Assembly (NCBI RefSeq): GCF_016907895.1
Contig: NZ_JAFBCV010000013.1
Span: 62,001-126,000 of the forward strand
Direction of reading: 5' to 3'
DNA length: 64,000 nucleotides
Source: Shouchella xiaoxiensis
GTDB lineage: Bacteria > Bacillota > Bacilli > Bacillales > Bacillaceae_D
Under the pieces are notes generated by a model. The model had not been told where the DNA came from, searched no databases, and saw only the letters and a program-made list of their open reading frames with translations. Positions 16,522-26,344 of the stretch are shown in pieces; positions within the stretch are counted from its first letter, which is position 1; every line of letters begins with the position of its first letter. Position numbers and translations under genes: made by a program.

Positions 16522-17314
16522 TTATAAATGACTCCTTCACTCGTTTCCAAAAAGGAAAAGGTCGAAAGCGAGCAAATCGAACTTTTTCTTCAGCCACTCG
16601 GCATTGAATCGTATCGACATTCTCATCATAATTCGGGATATTAAAGTGATCAATTGTCACTTGGACAGATACATCATTTAACAATTTCAACAAACATGTG
16701 TGATGTTGAGGCAGTACAAGCGGTGAACCGAGCGTACGGTAAACACGATTATTAATAGAAGCCATTTCAGAAAGTTGCATGGAAGCGAGTGATGGGTGAA
16801 GGATCGCTCCGCCCAACGCTTTATTATAGGCGGTACTTCCTGATGGCGTAGACATACACAATCCATCTCCCCGGAATGTCTCGAATGTTTCTCCTTTAAT
16901 TTCAACATTGCATACAAGCGATCCCTCTGTGCTTTTCACCGTACATTCATTTAAAGCAAGATGCCTTTTTGAAGCTCTTCCATCACGATAGCGAATAACA
17001 ACTTCTAATAATGGATATTCAACAATTTGATAAGGTGTTTTAATAATATGCGTAACCAAATGCTCCACTTCTTCCGGAACCCAGTCAGCATAAAAACCGA
17101 GATGACCAGTATGTATTCCTACAAAAGCAGTCTCTTCTAGTCGATGAGCATAAACATGGAACGCTTCGAGTAGTGTCCCGTCTCCACCTACCGTTATGAC
17201 AATATCAGGGGCTTCTTCATCAAAAACAAGCTCGCCCAGCTGCAATTCCTTTTTAATCATCTCGCATAATTGATCCGAATGTGTATCTCCTCGAGAAGTT
17301 ACGGTAAATTTCAA
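16514..17314 (-). CDS. nadF: NAD kinase
   Basis: Phosphorylates NAD to NADP with ATP or polyphosphate; 266 residues, the same length as the B. subtilis enzyme. [13 protein letters not shown] at 40-52 carries the catalytic aspartate; LALNECTVK and the Gly-rich [22 protein letters not shown] form the NAD site. I choose TTG at 17314, giving [10 protein letters not shown], which aligns with known N-termini; the ATG further upstream lies inside relQ. It lies 16 bp after relQ, so probably one operon with yjbL, relQ and yjbO. Confidence 0.93.
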   Translation of the reverse strand: MKFTVTSRGDTHSDQLCEMIKKELQLGELVFDEEAPDIVITVGGDGTLLEAFHVYAHRLEETAFVGIHTGHLGFYADWVPEEVEHLVTHIIKTPYQIVEYPLLEVVIRYRDGRASKRHLALNECTVKSTEGSLVCNVEIKGETFETFRGDGLCMSTPSGSTAYNKALGGAILHPSLASMQLSEMASINNRVYRTLGSPLVLPQHHTCLLKLLNDVSVQVTIDHFNIPNYDENVDTIQCRVAEEKVRFARFRPFPFWKRVKESFISE

Positions 17315-17330
17315 TCCAATTCCGCCTTTC

Positions 17331-17957
17331 TTAACTACGGCTCTGCCTTTGTTTAGCAGTAATAATTCGTTGCGCTTCTTGTACCTCATCACGAATAATC
17401 GACATTTCTTCGTCTAGCCAAAATGCCGCCTCTGAAGCTCGTTGTAAGCGCATGTTAATATCCTCTGGAATTTCTCCACTATATTTGTAACGCAAGGAAT
17501 GTTCAATCGTTGCCCAAAAGTTCATTGAAAGCGTTCGTATTTGAAGTTCAACTAAAATCTTTTGTTCTCCTTCAATCGTATGAACAGGATAGCGTAATAC
17601 TAAATGATAAGAACGATAACCACTTTGCTTTTTCTGAAGAATATAATCGCGTTCCGAAACAATCTCGAAATCAGTCCTCGTTTTAACGAGTTCAATGACC
17701 GTTTCAATATCCTCAACAAATTGTGTAACAATGCGAACACCTGCTAGATCTTGCATTTCCGCGTCAAGTCGATTAAGCGGAATTTGTTTTCTTTCGGCTT
17801 TGTTCAAAATACTTGAAACCGGCTTTACTCGTCCCGTAACGAATTCAATTGGTGTATGTAACGATGTTTTTTGGTACTGTTCGCGAATTCCCCTTAATTT
17901 CACCTTTAATTCATCAACAGCCTGCTTATACGGTGTTAAGAAAGAGTCCCAATCCAT
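17331..17957 (-). CDS. relQ: small alarmone synthetase RelQ (YjbM)
   Basis: A single-domain (p)ppGpp synthetase of 208 residues with no hydrolase domain. [15 protein letters not shown] holds the ATP-binding Arg/Lys cluster, [11 protein letters not shown] the metal-binding Asp, and [11 protein letters not shown] the GTP-stacking Tyr. [24 protein letters not shown] carries the catalytic Glu. Order with nadK and yjbO is that of B. subtilis yjbM. A second, divergent synthetase lies at 34454. Confidence 0.94.
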   Translation of the reverse strand: MDWDSFLTPYKQAVDELKVKLRGIREQYQKTSLHTPIEFVTGRVKPVSSILNKAERKQIPLNRLDAEMQDLAGVRIVTQFVEDIETVIELVKTRTDFEIVSERDYILQKKQSGYRSYHLVLRYPVHTIEGEQKILVELQIRTLSMNFWATIEHSLRYKYSGEIPEDINMRLQRASEAAFWLDEEMSIIRDEVQEAQRIITAKQRQSRS

Positions 17958-17978
17958 GCTTCCACCTACTTTTCACAA

Positions 17979-18377
17979 CTAAAATATAGCTTTGACTGCC
18001 TCTTCAAACGCTTCGCCATAATTTCCATTGCCTTGGATATTCTCTAACAAAAAATCAAGCTCTTCATTAAGGTTTGCGAGAGCCAGACGCGTATGTTCAT
18101 TTAATACGGCATAAAAAGCAGTTCTGTTTAAATAACCTTCCTTTAAAGCTGGCCAACAGTCTTTCTCAAATCTTAGAGAATGAAACCCATCTTGATCTTC
18201 AACAATATAAAGAAACGCAAATTGATCTGAATCAACCAACATCCGTTCACCAGCTTGAAGTTCAAAAGCTTGTTGTTCATTCAGTTCAACACTCAAGTGT
18301 ATGTTACTAACTTCTATATTTACATCGATTGATTCTACCTTAATTTGATTCATTAGTTCCCCCAAAGTTTGCTTCAT
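17979..18377 (-). CDS. yjbL: YjbL-like conserved protein
   Basis: A 132-residue acidic protein with no recognised catalytic motif and no membrane segment. Its position between the CYTH protein gene and relQ, on the relQ strand, matches yjbL of B. subtilis. Predicted structure is beta-rich in the first half (VESIDVNIEVSNIHLSVEL) and helical at the C-terminus. It lies 21 bp before relQ. Function unknown. Confidence 0.75.
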   Translation of the reverse strand: MKQTLGELMNQIKVESIDVNIEVSNIHLSVELNEQQAFELQAGERMLVDSDQFAFLYIVEDQDGFHSLRFEKDCWPALKEGYLNRTAFYAVLNEHTRLALANLNEELDFLLENIQGNGNYGEAFEEAVKAIF

Positions 18378-18477
18378 GTCGGTTATATTTTATCATAAAT
18401 AACGAATGAAACCTACACTTTGCACAAGCTGACCATAGTTCGTATAATGGAAACAAATACAGCAATAAGGAGTAATT

Positions 18478-19071
18478 ATGATAAGAGAAATGGAATATGA
18501 AGCTAAGTCACTTCTTACAAAAGATGATTTCTATAAGATTAAACAAGTCTTTCAGTTAACGTCTAGCCTTTCCCAACAAAATGATTATTTCGATACACCT
18601 CAATTTCGCTTAAAGAAAGCCGGCGCAGCTCTACGCATTCGTTATAAAGAAAGCCATATTGAACTTACACTAAAAAAGCCGACAGACGATGGTCTAGAAG
18701 AGTTTAATCAAACGATTGATAGGGACGTTGCGAAAAGAATTTATACGACAAATGTTTTACCAATAGGTGATTTAAGCGAGGAAGTTGCTTCATTAATTGG
18801 TTCAGACCAATTCATTGAATGCTTTGGAAAATTGACAACAAACCGAATGGAAACGCCATATAAAGAAGGCACACTTTTCTTAGATCATAGCGAGTATGGA
18901 GACATAGAGGATTATGAAGTTGAATATGAAGGATATTCAATGGCACACGCACAAACAGTTCTTACTTCGCTATTAACAGAGCTACATATAAAACCAACTC
19001 CTGCTAAAAGTAAAATCGCTCGCTTTTATGAAGCAACATTCATAAAGAAAAATCAAACCAAGCGCATGTAA
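18478..19071 (+). CDS. yjbK: CYTH-domain protein (YjbK-like)
   Basis: A 197-residue CYTH/triphosphate tunnel metalloenzyme. It begins REMEYEAKSLL, which contains the defining ExExK-type strand, and then DYFDTPQFRLKKAGAALRIR with the conserved basic residues that line the tunnel. HSEYGDIEDYEVEYEGYS supplies the later acidic strand. Such proteins hydrolyse or bind triphosphates. Its divergent neighbour encodes RelQ, so nucleotide or alarmone handling is a fair guess. AAGGAG precedes the ATG. A shared terminator separates it from the convergent transglycosylase. Confidence 0.88.
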   Translation: MIREMEYEAKSLLTKDDFYKIKQVFQLTSSLSQQNDYFDTPQFRLKKAGAALRIRYKESHIELTLKKPTDDGLEEFNQTIDRDVAKRIYTTNVLPIGDLSEEVASLIGSDQFIECFGKLTTNRMETPYKEGTLFLDHSEYGDIEDYEVEYEGYSMAHAQTVLTSLLTELHIKPTPAKSKIARFYEATFIKKNQTKRM

Positions 19072-19087
19072 AGCATGCGCTTGGTTT
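19055..19087. terminator. bidirectional terminator yjbK / yjbJ
   Basis: A 14-bp perfect stem, AAACCAAGCGCATG with its complement around TAAAG, sits between the two convergent stop codons. Confidence 0.88.
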
Positions 19088-19734
19088 TATGCATTTCGAT
19101 ATGTATTCATCACTCGTGGCACATAAGCTTGAGTTTCTTTAAAAGGTGGAATTCCTCCGTGCTTATCAACATTTCCAGGCCCAGCATTATACGCGGCAAG
19201 TGCAAGAGAGACATCTCCATTATATCGATTTAGCATTTGCTTAATATATCGAACCCCTCCACGAATGTTTTGTTCAGGGTCAAAAATAGATGTTACACCA
19301 AGTCCTCGCGCAGTTCCAGGCATTAATTGCATAAGTCCACTTGCCCCAGCAGAACTCACAACGCTTTCATTAAAATTCGATTCGTGCTTAATGATGGCGT
19401 AAATGAGTTTTGGATCAACTCCGTGTTCAGCAGCAATTTGATTAATTAGAGGCATAAATTTCTGTGCTCTCTGGTCTGTAGTAACATGTTCTGATTGGGC
19501 TTGCGTTTTTATTTTAGTAGCCTGTACAACCTGTTGAGACGGCTCTGTAGCAAAGGAAGAGTGCGTTAACAAAGGTAATAAAAACGGCAGGGAAAGAGCG
19601 TTTTGCTGATTTGCTGTTGAGCTTTTCATTGCATCCAGTAAATAAGGTTGAAATGACTCAATTGCGTTACGACTAGGCATATGATTTATTGCCGAAGAAG
19701 CTACTGACGTCATTGGCCAAAATTTTATATCCAT
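19087..19734 (-). CDS. yjbJ: lytic transglycosylase, SLT domain (YjbJ-like)
   Basis: A 215-residue protein with a C-terminal SLT goose-lysozyme-like domain from about residue 95: LIYAIIKHESNFNE (catalytic Glu), GASGLMQLMPGTARGLGV and LALAAYNAGPGNVDKHGG. The N-terminal 90 residues are low-complexity, with a short hydrophobic stretch (LSLPFLLPLL) but no standard signal peptide, so export is uncertain. It cleaves peptidoglycan glycan strands. Position between the CYTH and globin genes is the B. subtilis yjbJ position. Confidence 0.87.
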   Translation of the reverse strand: MDIKFWPMTSVASSAINHMPSRNAIESFQPYLLDAMKSSTANQQNALSLPFLLPLLTHSSFATEPSQQVVQATKIKTQAQSEHVTTDQRAQKFMPLINQIAAEHGVDPKLIYAIIKHESNFNESVVSSAGASGLMQLMPGTARGLGVTSIFDPEQNIRGGVRYIKQMLNRYNGDVSLALAAYNAGPGNVDKHGGIPPFKETQAYVPRVMNTYRNA

Positions 19735-19896
19735 TGTTTCCTCCTATTTTCACTTTCTTCTTATTATTTTATCAAGAAGTTGGTAATTTCGACAATAACA
19801 ATTCCCTACTTTTTTTAATTGCAAACACATTATTTGCTGAACTTGAAAAACGTTGCTACAATAAGGATAGGTAAACAATAAAGGAGAGACATTTTT

Positions 19897-20289
19897 GTGC
19901 CGAGTAATAATGAAGTAAGCCCACTTGAAGCATTGGGCGGTCAGCAGGTACTTGATCAGTTAGTTGATCGATTTTATACGTATATCAAAGAGCATGATGA
20001 TGTCCGCCACTTATTTCCAGACGATTTAACTCAAACCGCATATAAACAAAAGAATTTTTTAACCCAGTTTTTTGGCGGACCGCCGTTGTATACAGAAGAA
20101 TTTGGTCACCCTCGATTAAGGGCACGTCATTTGCCTTTTACAATTACAACGGTTCAAGCTGAAGCGTGGCTCTCATGTATGGAGCGTGCCATGGACGACG
20201 TACATTTATCAGGTGACATTCGTGATTATATGATGCACCGTTTGACGTTAACAGCTCATCATATGGTCAATCACACAACGTCTAGATAA
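19897..20289 (+). CDS. yjbI: truncated haemoglobin (YjbI-like, group II)
   Basis: A 130-residue truncated globin. PLEALGGQQVLDQLVDRFY begins the family pattern, followed by LTQFFGGPPLYTEEFGHPRLRARHLPF, which carries the proximal-His region and group II residues, and MERAMDDVHL near the end. It binds haem and oxygen or NO. It is paired with spxH (17 bp apart), as in B. subtilis, where the two genes form an operon. GTG at 19897 follows AAAGGAGAG. Confidence 0.93.
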   Translation: MPSNNEVSPLEALGGQQVLDQLVDRFYTYIKEHDDVRHLFPDDLTQTAYKQKNFLTQFFGGPPLYTEEFGHPRLRARHLPFTITTVQAEAWLSCMERAMDDVHLSGDIRDYMMHRLTLTAHHMVNHTTSR

Positions 20290-20306
20290 AAGAAAGGAGT
20301 TGGCCC

Positions 20307-21203
20307 ATGAACCTCAAGCATCATGTACAGCAAGAATGTGATCAAAAACTTGGCATTTGTGGGATATCCGATTCCAGAGAAGACATGCCGGTAAAAAAAC
20401 CAATTGAAATATATACATTTATCGATCCACTTTGTTCCGATTGTTGGGCAATTGAACCGATTATAAAGAAACTTCAAGTTGAATACGGACATTTGTTTAA
20501 AATACGTGTTTTACTTGCAGGAAAGCTGTCCATATGGAACGCTTGCGATCTACCATCTAAAAAGAAAATAAACAAAGGTCACTTATCGGATTCAAACATG
20601 TGCTGTGCTGGAAATGTTGAGTTTAATCGAACAGAAAAATTAAAGCCATACAGCGCTTTTCTAGCGATTAAAGCAGCAGAACTACAAGGACCACGTGCCG
20701 GACATCGTTTTTTACGTAAACTAAGAGAATCATTATTTCTAATGAAACGTAATATTACCGATGAGCAAGTTTTAAAGCAGTGTGCTGAAGAGGCAAACCT
20801 TGATTTAGAAGCGTTCGATTCTGATTTCCATTCAGCAAGCGCTACAAAGGCATTGCAGTGTGACATTCAAACAACATCAGAGATGGATGTTGAAGCCGTT
20901 CCTACATTCGTGTTTTTTAATGGTAATTCAGACGAAGCAGGCATTAAGGTTTCAGGTCAGTATCCGTACCATATTTACGTCCAGCTACTTGAAGACATGC
21001 TTGGCTTTAAACCTGAAAAAGCTTCCCATCCCGAGTTAGAAGCTTTTTTGCAACACTACGGTTTTTTAGCTACGACGGAAATCGCGACAGTCTTAGATAT
21101 TACAAATGAGGAAGTTGAGCGGAAATTAAAATCACTGATGTTGCAGCAAAAAGTTGAGGCAGTCCCCTTCAAATACGGAACTTTTTGGAAATGGATTGCT
21201 TAA
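20307..21203 (+). CDS. spxH: SpxH (YjbH) adaptor for ClpXP degradation of Spx
   Basis: A 298-residue DsbA-like thioredoxin-fold protein. It delivers the redox regulator Spx to ClpXP. The fold starts with IEIYTFIDPLCSDCWAIEP, with cysteines at 43 and 46, and the late cis-Pro segment EAVPTFVFFNG is visible near 195. The first 25 residues (MNLKHHVQQECDQKLGICGI) carry the His/Cys-rich segment known to bind zinc in the family. spx is nearby at 25.6 kb. A compact terminator follows. Confidence 0.93.
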   Translation: MNLKHHVQQECDQKLGICGISDSREDMPVKKPIEIYTFIDPLCSDCWAIEPIIKKLQVEYGHLFKIRVLLAGKLSIWNACDLPSKKKINKGHLSDSNMCCAGNVEFNRTEKLKPYSAFLAIKAAELQGPRAGHRFLRKLRESLFLMKRNITDEQVLKQCAEEANLDLEAFDSDFHSASATKALQCDIQTTSEMDVEAVPTFVFFNGNSDEAGIKVSGQYPYHIYVQLLEDMLGFKPEKASHPELEAFLQHYGFLATTEIATVLDITNEEVERKLKSLMLQQKVEAVPFKYGTFWKWIA

Positions 21204-21213
21204 ATAATACCAA

Positions 21214-21240
21214 AAAAGGCTACCCAATGGGTAGCCTTTT
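21214..21240 (+). terminator. yjbI-spxH terminator
   Basis: AAAAGGCTACCC pairs with GGGTAGCCTTTT across three bases, 11 nt after the spxH stop. Confidence 0.9.
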
Positions 21241-21395
21241 CTATTATACGAAGGAAATGTGAGTTGCACTACTTATCATACCTTAAATCATATAGATGAA
21301 TCAACCTTTTCATAAAACGTTCACGAGATTTATTTCAATTTGCTCATATTTTTGTGTCTCATTCATACCTTTTAGTGAAAGGGAGTGCTTATCCA

Positions 21396-21590
21396 TTGAA
21401 AAAGCGAGCGATAATTATTCGATTGGTTTTCTTATGTGGAGCGTTTTATTTATACATTATGAGTTTGCTCCATCTCGTTCCATTTTGGTTATCCATTCCT
21501 TTATTAATGAGTTCAACGATTTTATTGTTTTCTCCCATTCGCAAAAAACAACGCTTTAGAGGGTATCGCTCTCGTTCATACAAAAACTGA
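21396..21590 (+). CDS. small membrane protein, two segments
   Basis: A 64-residue protein with two hydrophobic spans (IIIRLVFLCGAFYLYIMSLL and VPFWLSIPLLMSSTILLF) separated by a short turn and followed by a basic tail (KKQRFRGYRSRSYKN). TTG at 21396 follows GAAAGGGAGTG by about eight bases, so this start is preferred to the longer readings. It converges on pepF and the stop codons are one base apart. No function can be assigned. Confidence 0.55.
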   Translation: MKKRAIIIRLVFLCGAFYLYIMSLLHLVPFWLSIPLLMSSTILLFSPIRKKQRFRGYRSRSYKN

Positions 21591-21591
21591 G

Positions 21592-23403
21592 CTACTCTTC
21601 GCCAAGGAGCGCTTCCATTTGGTTTAATGTTTCTTCAAATACTGTCATCGTGTCTTCAACAGGCTGTTTTGTTTCCATATCGACACCCGCTTTTCTCAAC
21701 AACTCAATCGGTTTATCGGAAATGCCTGATTTTAAAAATGTAATAAATCGATCCGCTGCTGAGTCTTCTCCACTTAGCACTTGTTTACTTAAAGCTTGAG
21801 CAGCGCTATAACCAGTTGCGTACTGATACACATAATAGTTCATATAAAAATGAGGAATCCTAGCCCATTCATACGAGATTAGTTCATCAGAATGAACATC
21901 TTCACCGTAGTACTTTTTATTTAATTTATGGTATTCATTGGATATCGTTTCTTGAGTTAAGGTACCACCACTCTCATATTGCTTATATAAGAAGTGCTCA
22001 AATTCAGCAAACATCGTTTGCCGAAAAACCGTCGTTCGTATTCCTTCTAAATATTGGTTTAATAAGTACAGCTTTTTGTTTTTGTCCGATTCCCGCTTGA
22101 TTAAATAATCATGTAACAATGCTTCATTTAATGTCGAAGCAACTTCAGCGAGAAAAATCGTATAGTATCCATAAACACTCGGCTGATATTTTCTTGTGTA
22201 GTAGCTATGAACACTGTGACCAAATTCATGAGCAAGCGTAGATAGACTGTCGTGTGTATCTTGCCAATTCATTAAAATAAATGGTTTTGTAGCATAGGAA
22301 CCAGAAGAATAAGCACCGCTCCGTTTCCCTTCGTTCTCATAAATATCAACCCAACCTTCTTCAAATCCTTTTTTTACAATTGATACATACTCTTCACCCA
22401 AAGGCTTTACCGCTTCAATTAGTGTCTCCTTTGCTTCGTCATACCGAAATGGCAAATCCGTATCTTTTATGATGGGTACATACAAATCATACATTTCTAG
22501 CTGTTCAAGACCTAGTAGTTTTTTTCGAAGCCTCATATAACGATGTAACAATGGAAGATGCTCATTAACTGTTTCAACCAACTGATCGTAAACACGTTCA
22601 GGAATTTGATTGGTTTTTAAAGCGGCTTCGCGTGCACGTGCAAATCCTCTCATTGAAGCTGTAAAACTCTTCCCCTTCACTTCTCCGCTTAATAGCGCAG
22701 CGAGTGTATTACTAAATTGTTTATACGTATTGTAAACAGACTCATACGCTTGCTTACGGATCTTTCTATTAGGATTACTCAGCAGTGTTACAAAGCGACC
22801 TTGGGTTACAGACAAACTTTCACCGTTTTCTCCAGTAATTGCTGGAAATTTTAAATCAGCGTTCGAAAATAGCGTAAACGCATTAGTCGCCACTCCAAAA
22901 GGTTCTTGCAATCTAGATAAGAGTTGTTCACCTTCTTCAGTTAGAATATGTTCTTTTTTCATCTGAAGAACATCGAAGTATGTACGATACCCTTGTAACC
23001 GTTCATCTTCGTTCATAAAAACCTGTAATTGTTTCGTTTCCACCGCTAATAATTCAGGTTCAAAAAAAGATAGATGTTTATTAAAAGAAATTCGTAGTTT
23101 TTCTGCTTTTTCAAACAGCGACTGATAAAACGAATTAGTCGCGTCCTCATCCATCTTCAACCGCGCATATACATAAATTTTGCCAAGATCAACAGATAGT
23201 TGGTCTCTGAACGCTAATGCATCTGTTAGTTCAGCTGCAGATTGTGCAATTTTCCCTTTAACTTGTTGTTCAAAGGTTTCAACTTTAATTTGGAATTCTT
23301 GACTGGCTTTATGCCATGCTTCATCATCAATAAATACAGATTCGACATCCCATTTTGATTCCGGTTGAATCTCACTACGTTTTTTCACTTCTTCTTGACT
23401 CAT
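21592..23403 (-). CDS. pepF: oligoendopeptidase F (PepF, M3 family)
   Basis: A cytoplasmic zinc metallopeptidase of 603 residues that degrades oligopeptides of about 7-17 residues. The motif TLAHEFGHSVHSYY carries HExxH near residue 388, and the downstream Glu lies in FLAEVASTLNEALL. Length is standard. AAAGGAGG precedes the ATG. The order coiA-pepF-spxH is that of B. subtilis. In Bacillus the enzyme affects peptide signalling when overproduced. Confidence 0.96.
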   Translation of the reverse strand: MSQEEVKKRSEIQPESKWDVESVFIDDEAWHKASQEFQIKVETFEQQVKGKIAQSAAELTDALAFRDQLSVDLGKIYVYARLKMDEDATNSFYQSLFEKAEKLRISFNKHLSFFEPELLAVETKQLQVFMNEDERLQGYRTYFDVLQMKKEHILTEEGEQLLSRLQEPFGVATNAFTLFSNADLKFPAITGENGESLSVTQGRFVTLLSNPNRKIRKQAYESVYNTYKQFSNTLAALLSGEVKGKSFTASMRGFARAREAALKTNQIPERVYDQLVETVNEHLPLLHRYMRLRKKLLGLEQLEMYDLYVPIIKDTDLPFRYDEAKETLIEAVKPLGEEYVSIVKKGFEEGWVDIYENEGKRSGAYSSGSYATKPFILMNWQDTHDSLSTLAHEFGHSVHSYYTRKYQPSVYGYYTIFLAEVASTLNEALLHDYLIKRESDKNKKLYLLNQYLEGIRTTVFRQTMFAEFEHFLYKQYESGGTLTQETISNEYHKLNKKYYGEDVHSDELISYEWARIPHFYMNYYVYQYATGYSAAQALSKQVLSGEDSAADRFITFLKSGISDKPIELLRKAGVDMETKQPVEDTMTVFEETLNQMEALLGEE

Positions 23404-23448
23404 TTGTCATCCTCCTTTAAAGGTTCTTAATTATCATAACAATTTTTC

Positions 23449-24594
23449 TTAAAAATGTATCGTTGTATGCCAAAGCTTAATCAAATTATCTTCGCTTATC
23501 GAAATTCTATCGATTGAACAAACTCGTTTATACGTTTGATTGTCTTGTCGCTTAAAAATTTGAAACGTACACAGGAGATCAAGATATTGTTTTGCTGCTT
23601 GATTGATGACTTTTTGATAGGAGCAAAAAGGCTTAATAGGGTGTAATTGTTTACTCATAACCGTAACTAAGCCCGATCGAATGCTGTTGAAGGAAATGGA
23701 TTGCGTTAGTGGAATGTGCTGAAGAAATTGCAAGAGGAAAAAACTTTGCCATATAAAGGGGGATAGTTGTATATACTTTTGCGCTGGAATTGGCCAGCCT
23801 GATAAGAGAGGTAGTTCTCTTCTATTCTGTTTGTATAGATAGAATTGGAATTTTCGATTTGAAAGAAGGATATTGACCACCGTTTTTATCCGGTATTGTT
23901 TATATGCTTGATGAAAGGAGGCATTTAGCGGTTCAGGTTTATGAAGGATGGAAAACGAAGCTTGAGCAATTGGTCTTTCTATTAGATGAGCAAGGATAAG
24001 ATCTGATTGTAAAGCTGTAATATGACGTAATGTACAGAATAATTTATCCTCTGAGTCATAATAAATTAGATAGGATTCATTTTTGTACGTTTGTAAAGCA
24101 TGCCACTCAAAACCATGAAGTTTAAATAAGTAAGTGCTTTGACGTTTTAATCGGTTTCCTCCCAGTATCCAAATTGCGTTAATCCCAGCTGATTGGTAAC
24201 GTGTATTCCGATCAAAAATTGTTGCTGTTTCGATCGTCGCACACTGGTACTCTACAGCTAACATCTGCTTATCTTTAATAAGAATATCTGGACGCTGTTT
24301 TGTTAATGGTATATAAGATTCTAATTCTACAATATGATCCTTTTGAAAAAAATGATATAAGTCGGTTTTTCCTTTCTGATGTTTCTCTGTTTCACCATTG
24401 TGACTGCCTTTGCACACCGTTTTTTTCTTATGAGCGAAATGCCATTTTCGTTTGTTTCCTAATCGTAATAGCACTTCTGCTTGACAATCAATACAATAAA
24501 ATTTTTCATTATCCCTCCATTCTCTCCACTCCGACTCACCTCTTTCTTCAAGAAAGGTAACAATCGTCTTATTTGCCTTCATCGCTTTTTTCAT
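23449..24594 (-). CDS. coiA: competence protein CoiA
   Basis: A 381-residue CoiA-like protein induced with competence and needed for efficient recombination of incoming DNA. CIDCQAEVLLRLGNKRKWHFAH near 30 is the zinc-knuckle-like part, followed by a nuclease-like core (RPDILIKDKQMLAVEYQC) with the D-x(n)-EYQ pattern. The C-terminal half is poorly conserved. ATG at 24594 follows GAGGTG. A near-palindromic A/T-rich stretch lies upstream, but a convincing ComK box pair is not seen. Confidence 0.92.
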   Translation of the reverse strand: MKKAMKANKTIVTFLEERGESEWREWRDNEKFYCIDCQAEVLLRLGNKRKWHFAHKKKTVCKGSHNGETEKHQKGKTDLYHFFQKDHIVELESYIPLTKQRPDILIKDKQMLAVEYQCATIETATIFDRNTRYQSAGINAIWILGGNRLKRQSTYLFKLHGFEWHALQTYKNESYLIYYDSEDKLFCTLRHITALQSDLILAHLIERPIAQASFSILHKPEPLNASFHQAYKQYRIKTVVNILLSNRKFQFYLYKQNRRELPLLSGWPIPAQKYIQLSPFIWQSFFLLQFLQHIPLTQSISFNSIRSGLVTVMSKQLHPIKPFCSYQKVINQAAKQYLDLLCTFQIFKRQDNQTYKRVCSIDRISISEDNLIKLWHTTIHF

Positions 24595-24660
24595 TTTTCA
24601 CCTCTTTTTCTGTAGATTGTATAATTAATTTCGCTAAAAATAAGGAAGCTCCTTTAAAAT

Positions 24661-24690
24661 AAAAAAAGACTAATCACATTGGATCAGTCT
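24661..24690 (-). terminator. mecA terminator
   Basis: The minus strand reads GACTGATCC...GATTAGTC then a run of seven T, starting 10 nt after the mecA stop. Confidence 0.7.
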
Positions 24691-24700
24691 CGTTTAAACA

Positions 24701-25342
24701 TTACGCTTTAAACGTTTGTTTAGTTTTCTTGATTGCATCAGACTCCATAATTACTTTACCGTACTCTTGCAAACGGTGAATCGTTAATTCGGATTCATAG
24801 CCAAACTCTAGCATGCGGCTAAGCAAATTATCTTGCTCATCTTCTGTGTATTCATCATTATTAAAGTAAATATACAAATAGTAACGACCTTCATAATGAT
24901 AGAGAGAGTTCTCAACATATTCTGGTTGAACACTATGACTTAGTGCAATCATATCTTCCAGCTCTTTAAACCCGACAATTAACTCTAAATGATCGTAAGG
25001 TTGTTCTGAGCGGCTATTATCATCTTCAGAAGAATTATCTTTTTCATCAACTGTATCGACTTCATCGTTTACAGGAATTTCTAATTTCATATTTCCATCA
25101 GATAGTTGACCTCGTGTAACAAGAATTTCTAACCCTTTATCGTGAGCATGTACTTGAATCCATAGGGGACCATCTAGCTCGAAGTCATCACGATCACTGG
25201 CTTCATTCATCATGTCGTAAAAAAGTTCTTCGCCTCTCTCACGATTGTACCAGATCTCTTCACGTTCAAACCCACGCTCTTCGATATCTTTATACGTAAT
25301 AAAAAACCGAATCGTTGTATCATTAACTCTTTCGATCTCCAT
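24701..25342 (-). CDS. mecA: MecA adaptor protein of ClpCP
   Basis: A 213-residue adaptor that targets ComK and other substrates to ClpC-ClpP. MEIERVNDTTIRFFITYKDI is the conserved start of the N-terminal substrate-binding domain; an acidic linker (DEVDTVDEKDNSSEDDNSRS) separates it from the C-terminal ClpC-binding domain (residues about 120-205, containing HLELIVGFKELEDMIAL). Together with ComZ, CoiA and ComGA in this window it places several competence-control genes nearby. Confidence 0.95.
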   Translation of the reverse strand: MEIERVNDTTIRFFITYKDIEERGFEREEIWYNRERGEELFYDMMNEASDRDDFELDGPLWIQVHAHDKGLEILVTRGQLSDGNMKLEIPVNDEVDTVDEKDNSSEDDNSRSEQPYDHLELIVGFKELEDMIALSHSVQPEYVENSLYHYEGRYYLYIYFNNDEYTEDEQDNLLSRMLEFGYESELTIHRLQEYGKVIMESDAIKKTKQTFKA

Positions 25343-25518
25343 AATCGCTCCCCCTCCTATAATCTGTTAAGCCTATATCTTACCAGGAAACAGTGAGCTC
25401 AACTCTTCTATTACCATTGTATGATAAATCAGAGCAAAATGAAATAAATCTGCATGATTCGAAAAATCTTTAATGTAATTTATTATTTTCCCTTAATGAA
25501 CAACGAATGTCAAGAGGT

Positions 25519-25552
25519 AAAAAAACCTCCTGTATTGACTACAGAAGGTTTG
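25519..25552 (-). terminator. spx terminator
   Basis: The minus strand reads AACCTTCTGTA, a short loop, TACAGGAGGTT and a T-run, just after the spx stop codon. Confidence 0.82.
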
Positions 25553-25555
25553 AAT

Positions 25556-25996
<441 letters not shown>

Positions 25997-26158
25997 TCAC
26001 TTAATCACATTCTTATTATACAAGTTTGTCTAATTGTTGTATAGTGTATAACGATTAAACTTATACAAAGATTAAACAAAAAATGTGGGAAAGTACATGA
26101 ATTCGTTTTGCTTTCTGTGTTTATATACCCCCACCTTAAACCCGTTAAACCTATCTTC

Positions 26159-26190
26159 AAAAAAAACTTTACTCTTTTGAGTAAAGTTTT
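26159..26190 (-). terminator. terminator of the 45-aa gene
   Basis: AAAACTTTACTC and its complement surround AAAA, with a T-run on the minus strand. The arm includes the stop codon of the small gene at 26189. Confidence 0.82.
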
Positions 26191-26326
26191 AAGCGATGCT
26201 CTTGCGTGATTGCGGATAAGGATTTTGATCTGATCGGCGTTTTTTCCAGTTGTCTAATCTTTTCTTTAGAACATCTTCCCAAATTCTGCGTTTTTTTCTT
26301 TGTTTTACCTTATTCTTCTGTTTCAT
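26189..26326 (-). CDS. 45-residue highly basic protein
   Basis: A small gene found in the gap between the acetyltransferase gene and spx. The protein starts MKQKNKVKQRKKRRIWEDVL and ends DQNPYPQSRKSIA, with close to half of the residues Lys or Arg in the first 30 positions. ATG at 26326 follows GAGGTGG at about nine bases, and a terminator abuts its stop codon, which supports a real gene. It lies 18 bp after the GNAT gene and may share its transcript. No family recognised; nucleic-acid or ribosome binding is only suggested by charge. Confidence 0.6.
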   Translation of the reverse strand: MKQKNKVKQRKKRRIWEDVLKKRLDNWKKRRSDQNPYPQSRKSIA

Positions 26327-26344
26327 CACGCACACCACCTCAAC

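Noticed and set aside
24595-24660. ComK site upstream of coiA
   Set aside because: A near-palindrome TAAGGAAGCTCCTTTA is present, but not the ComK AT-box arrangement.
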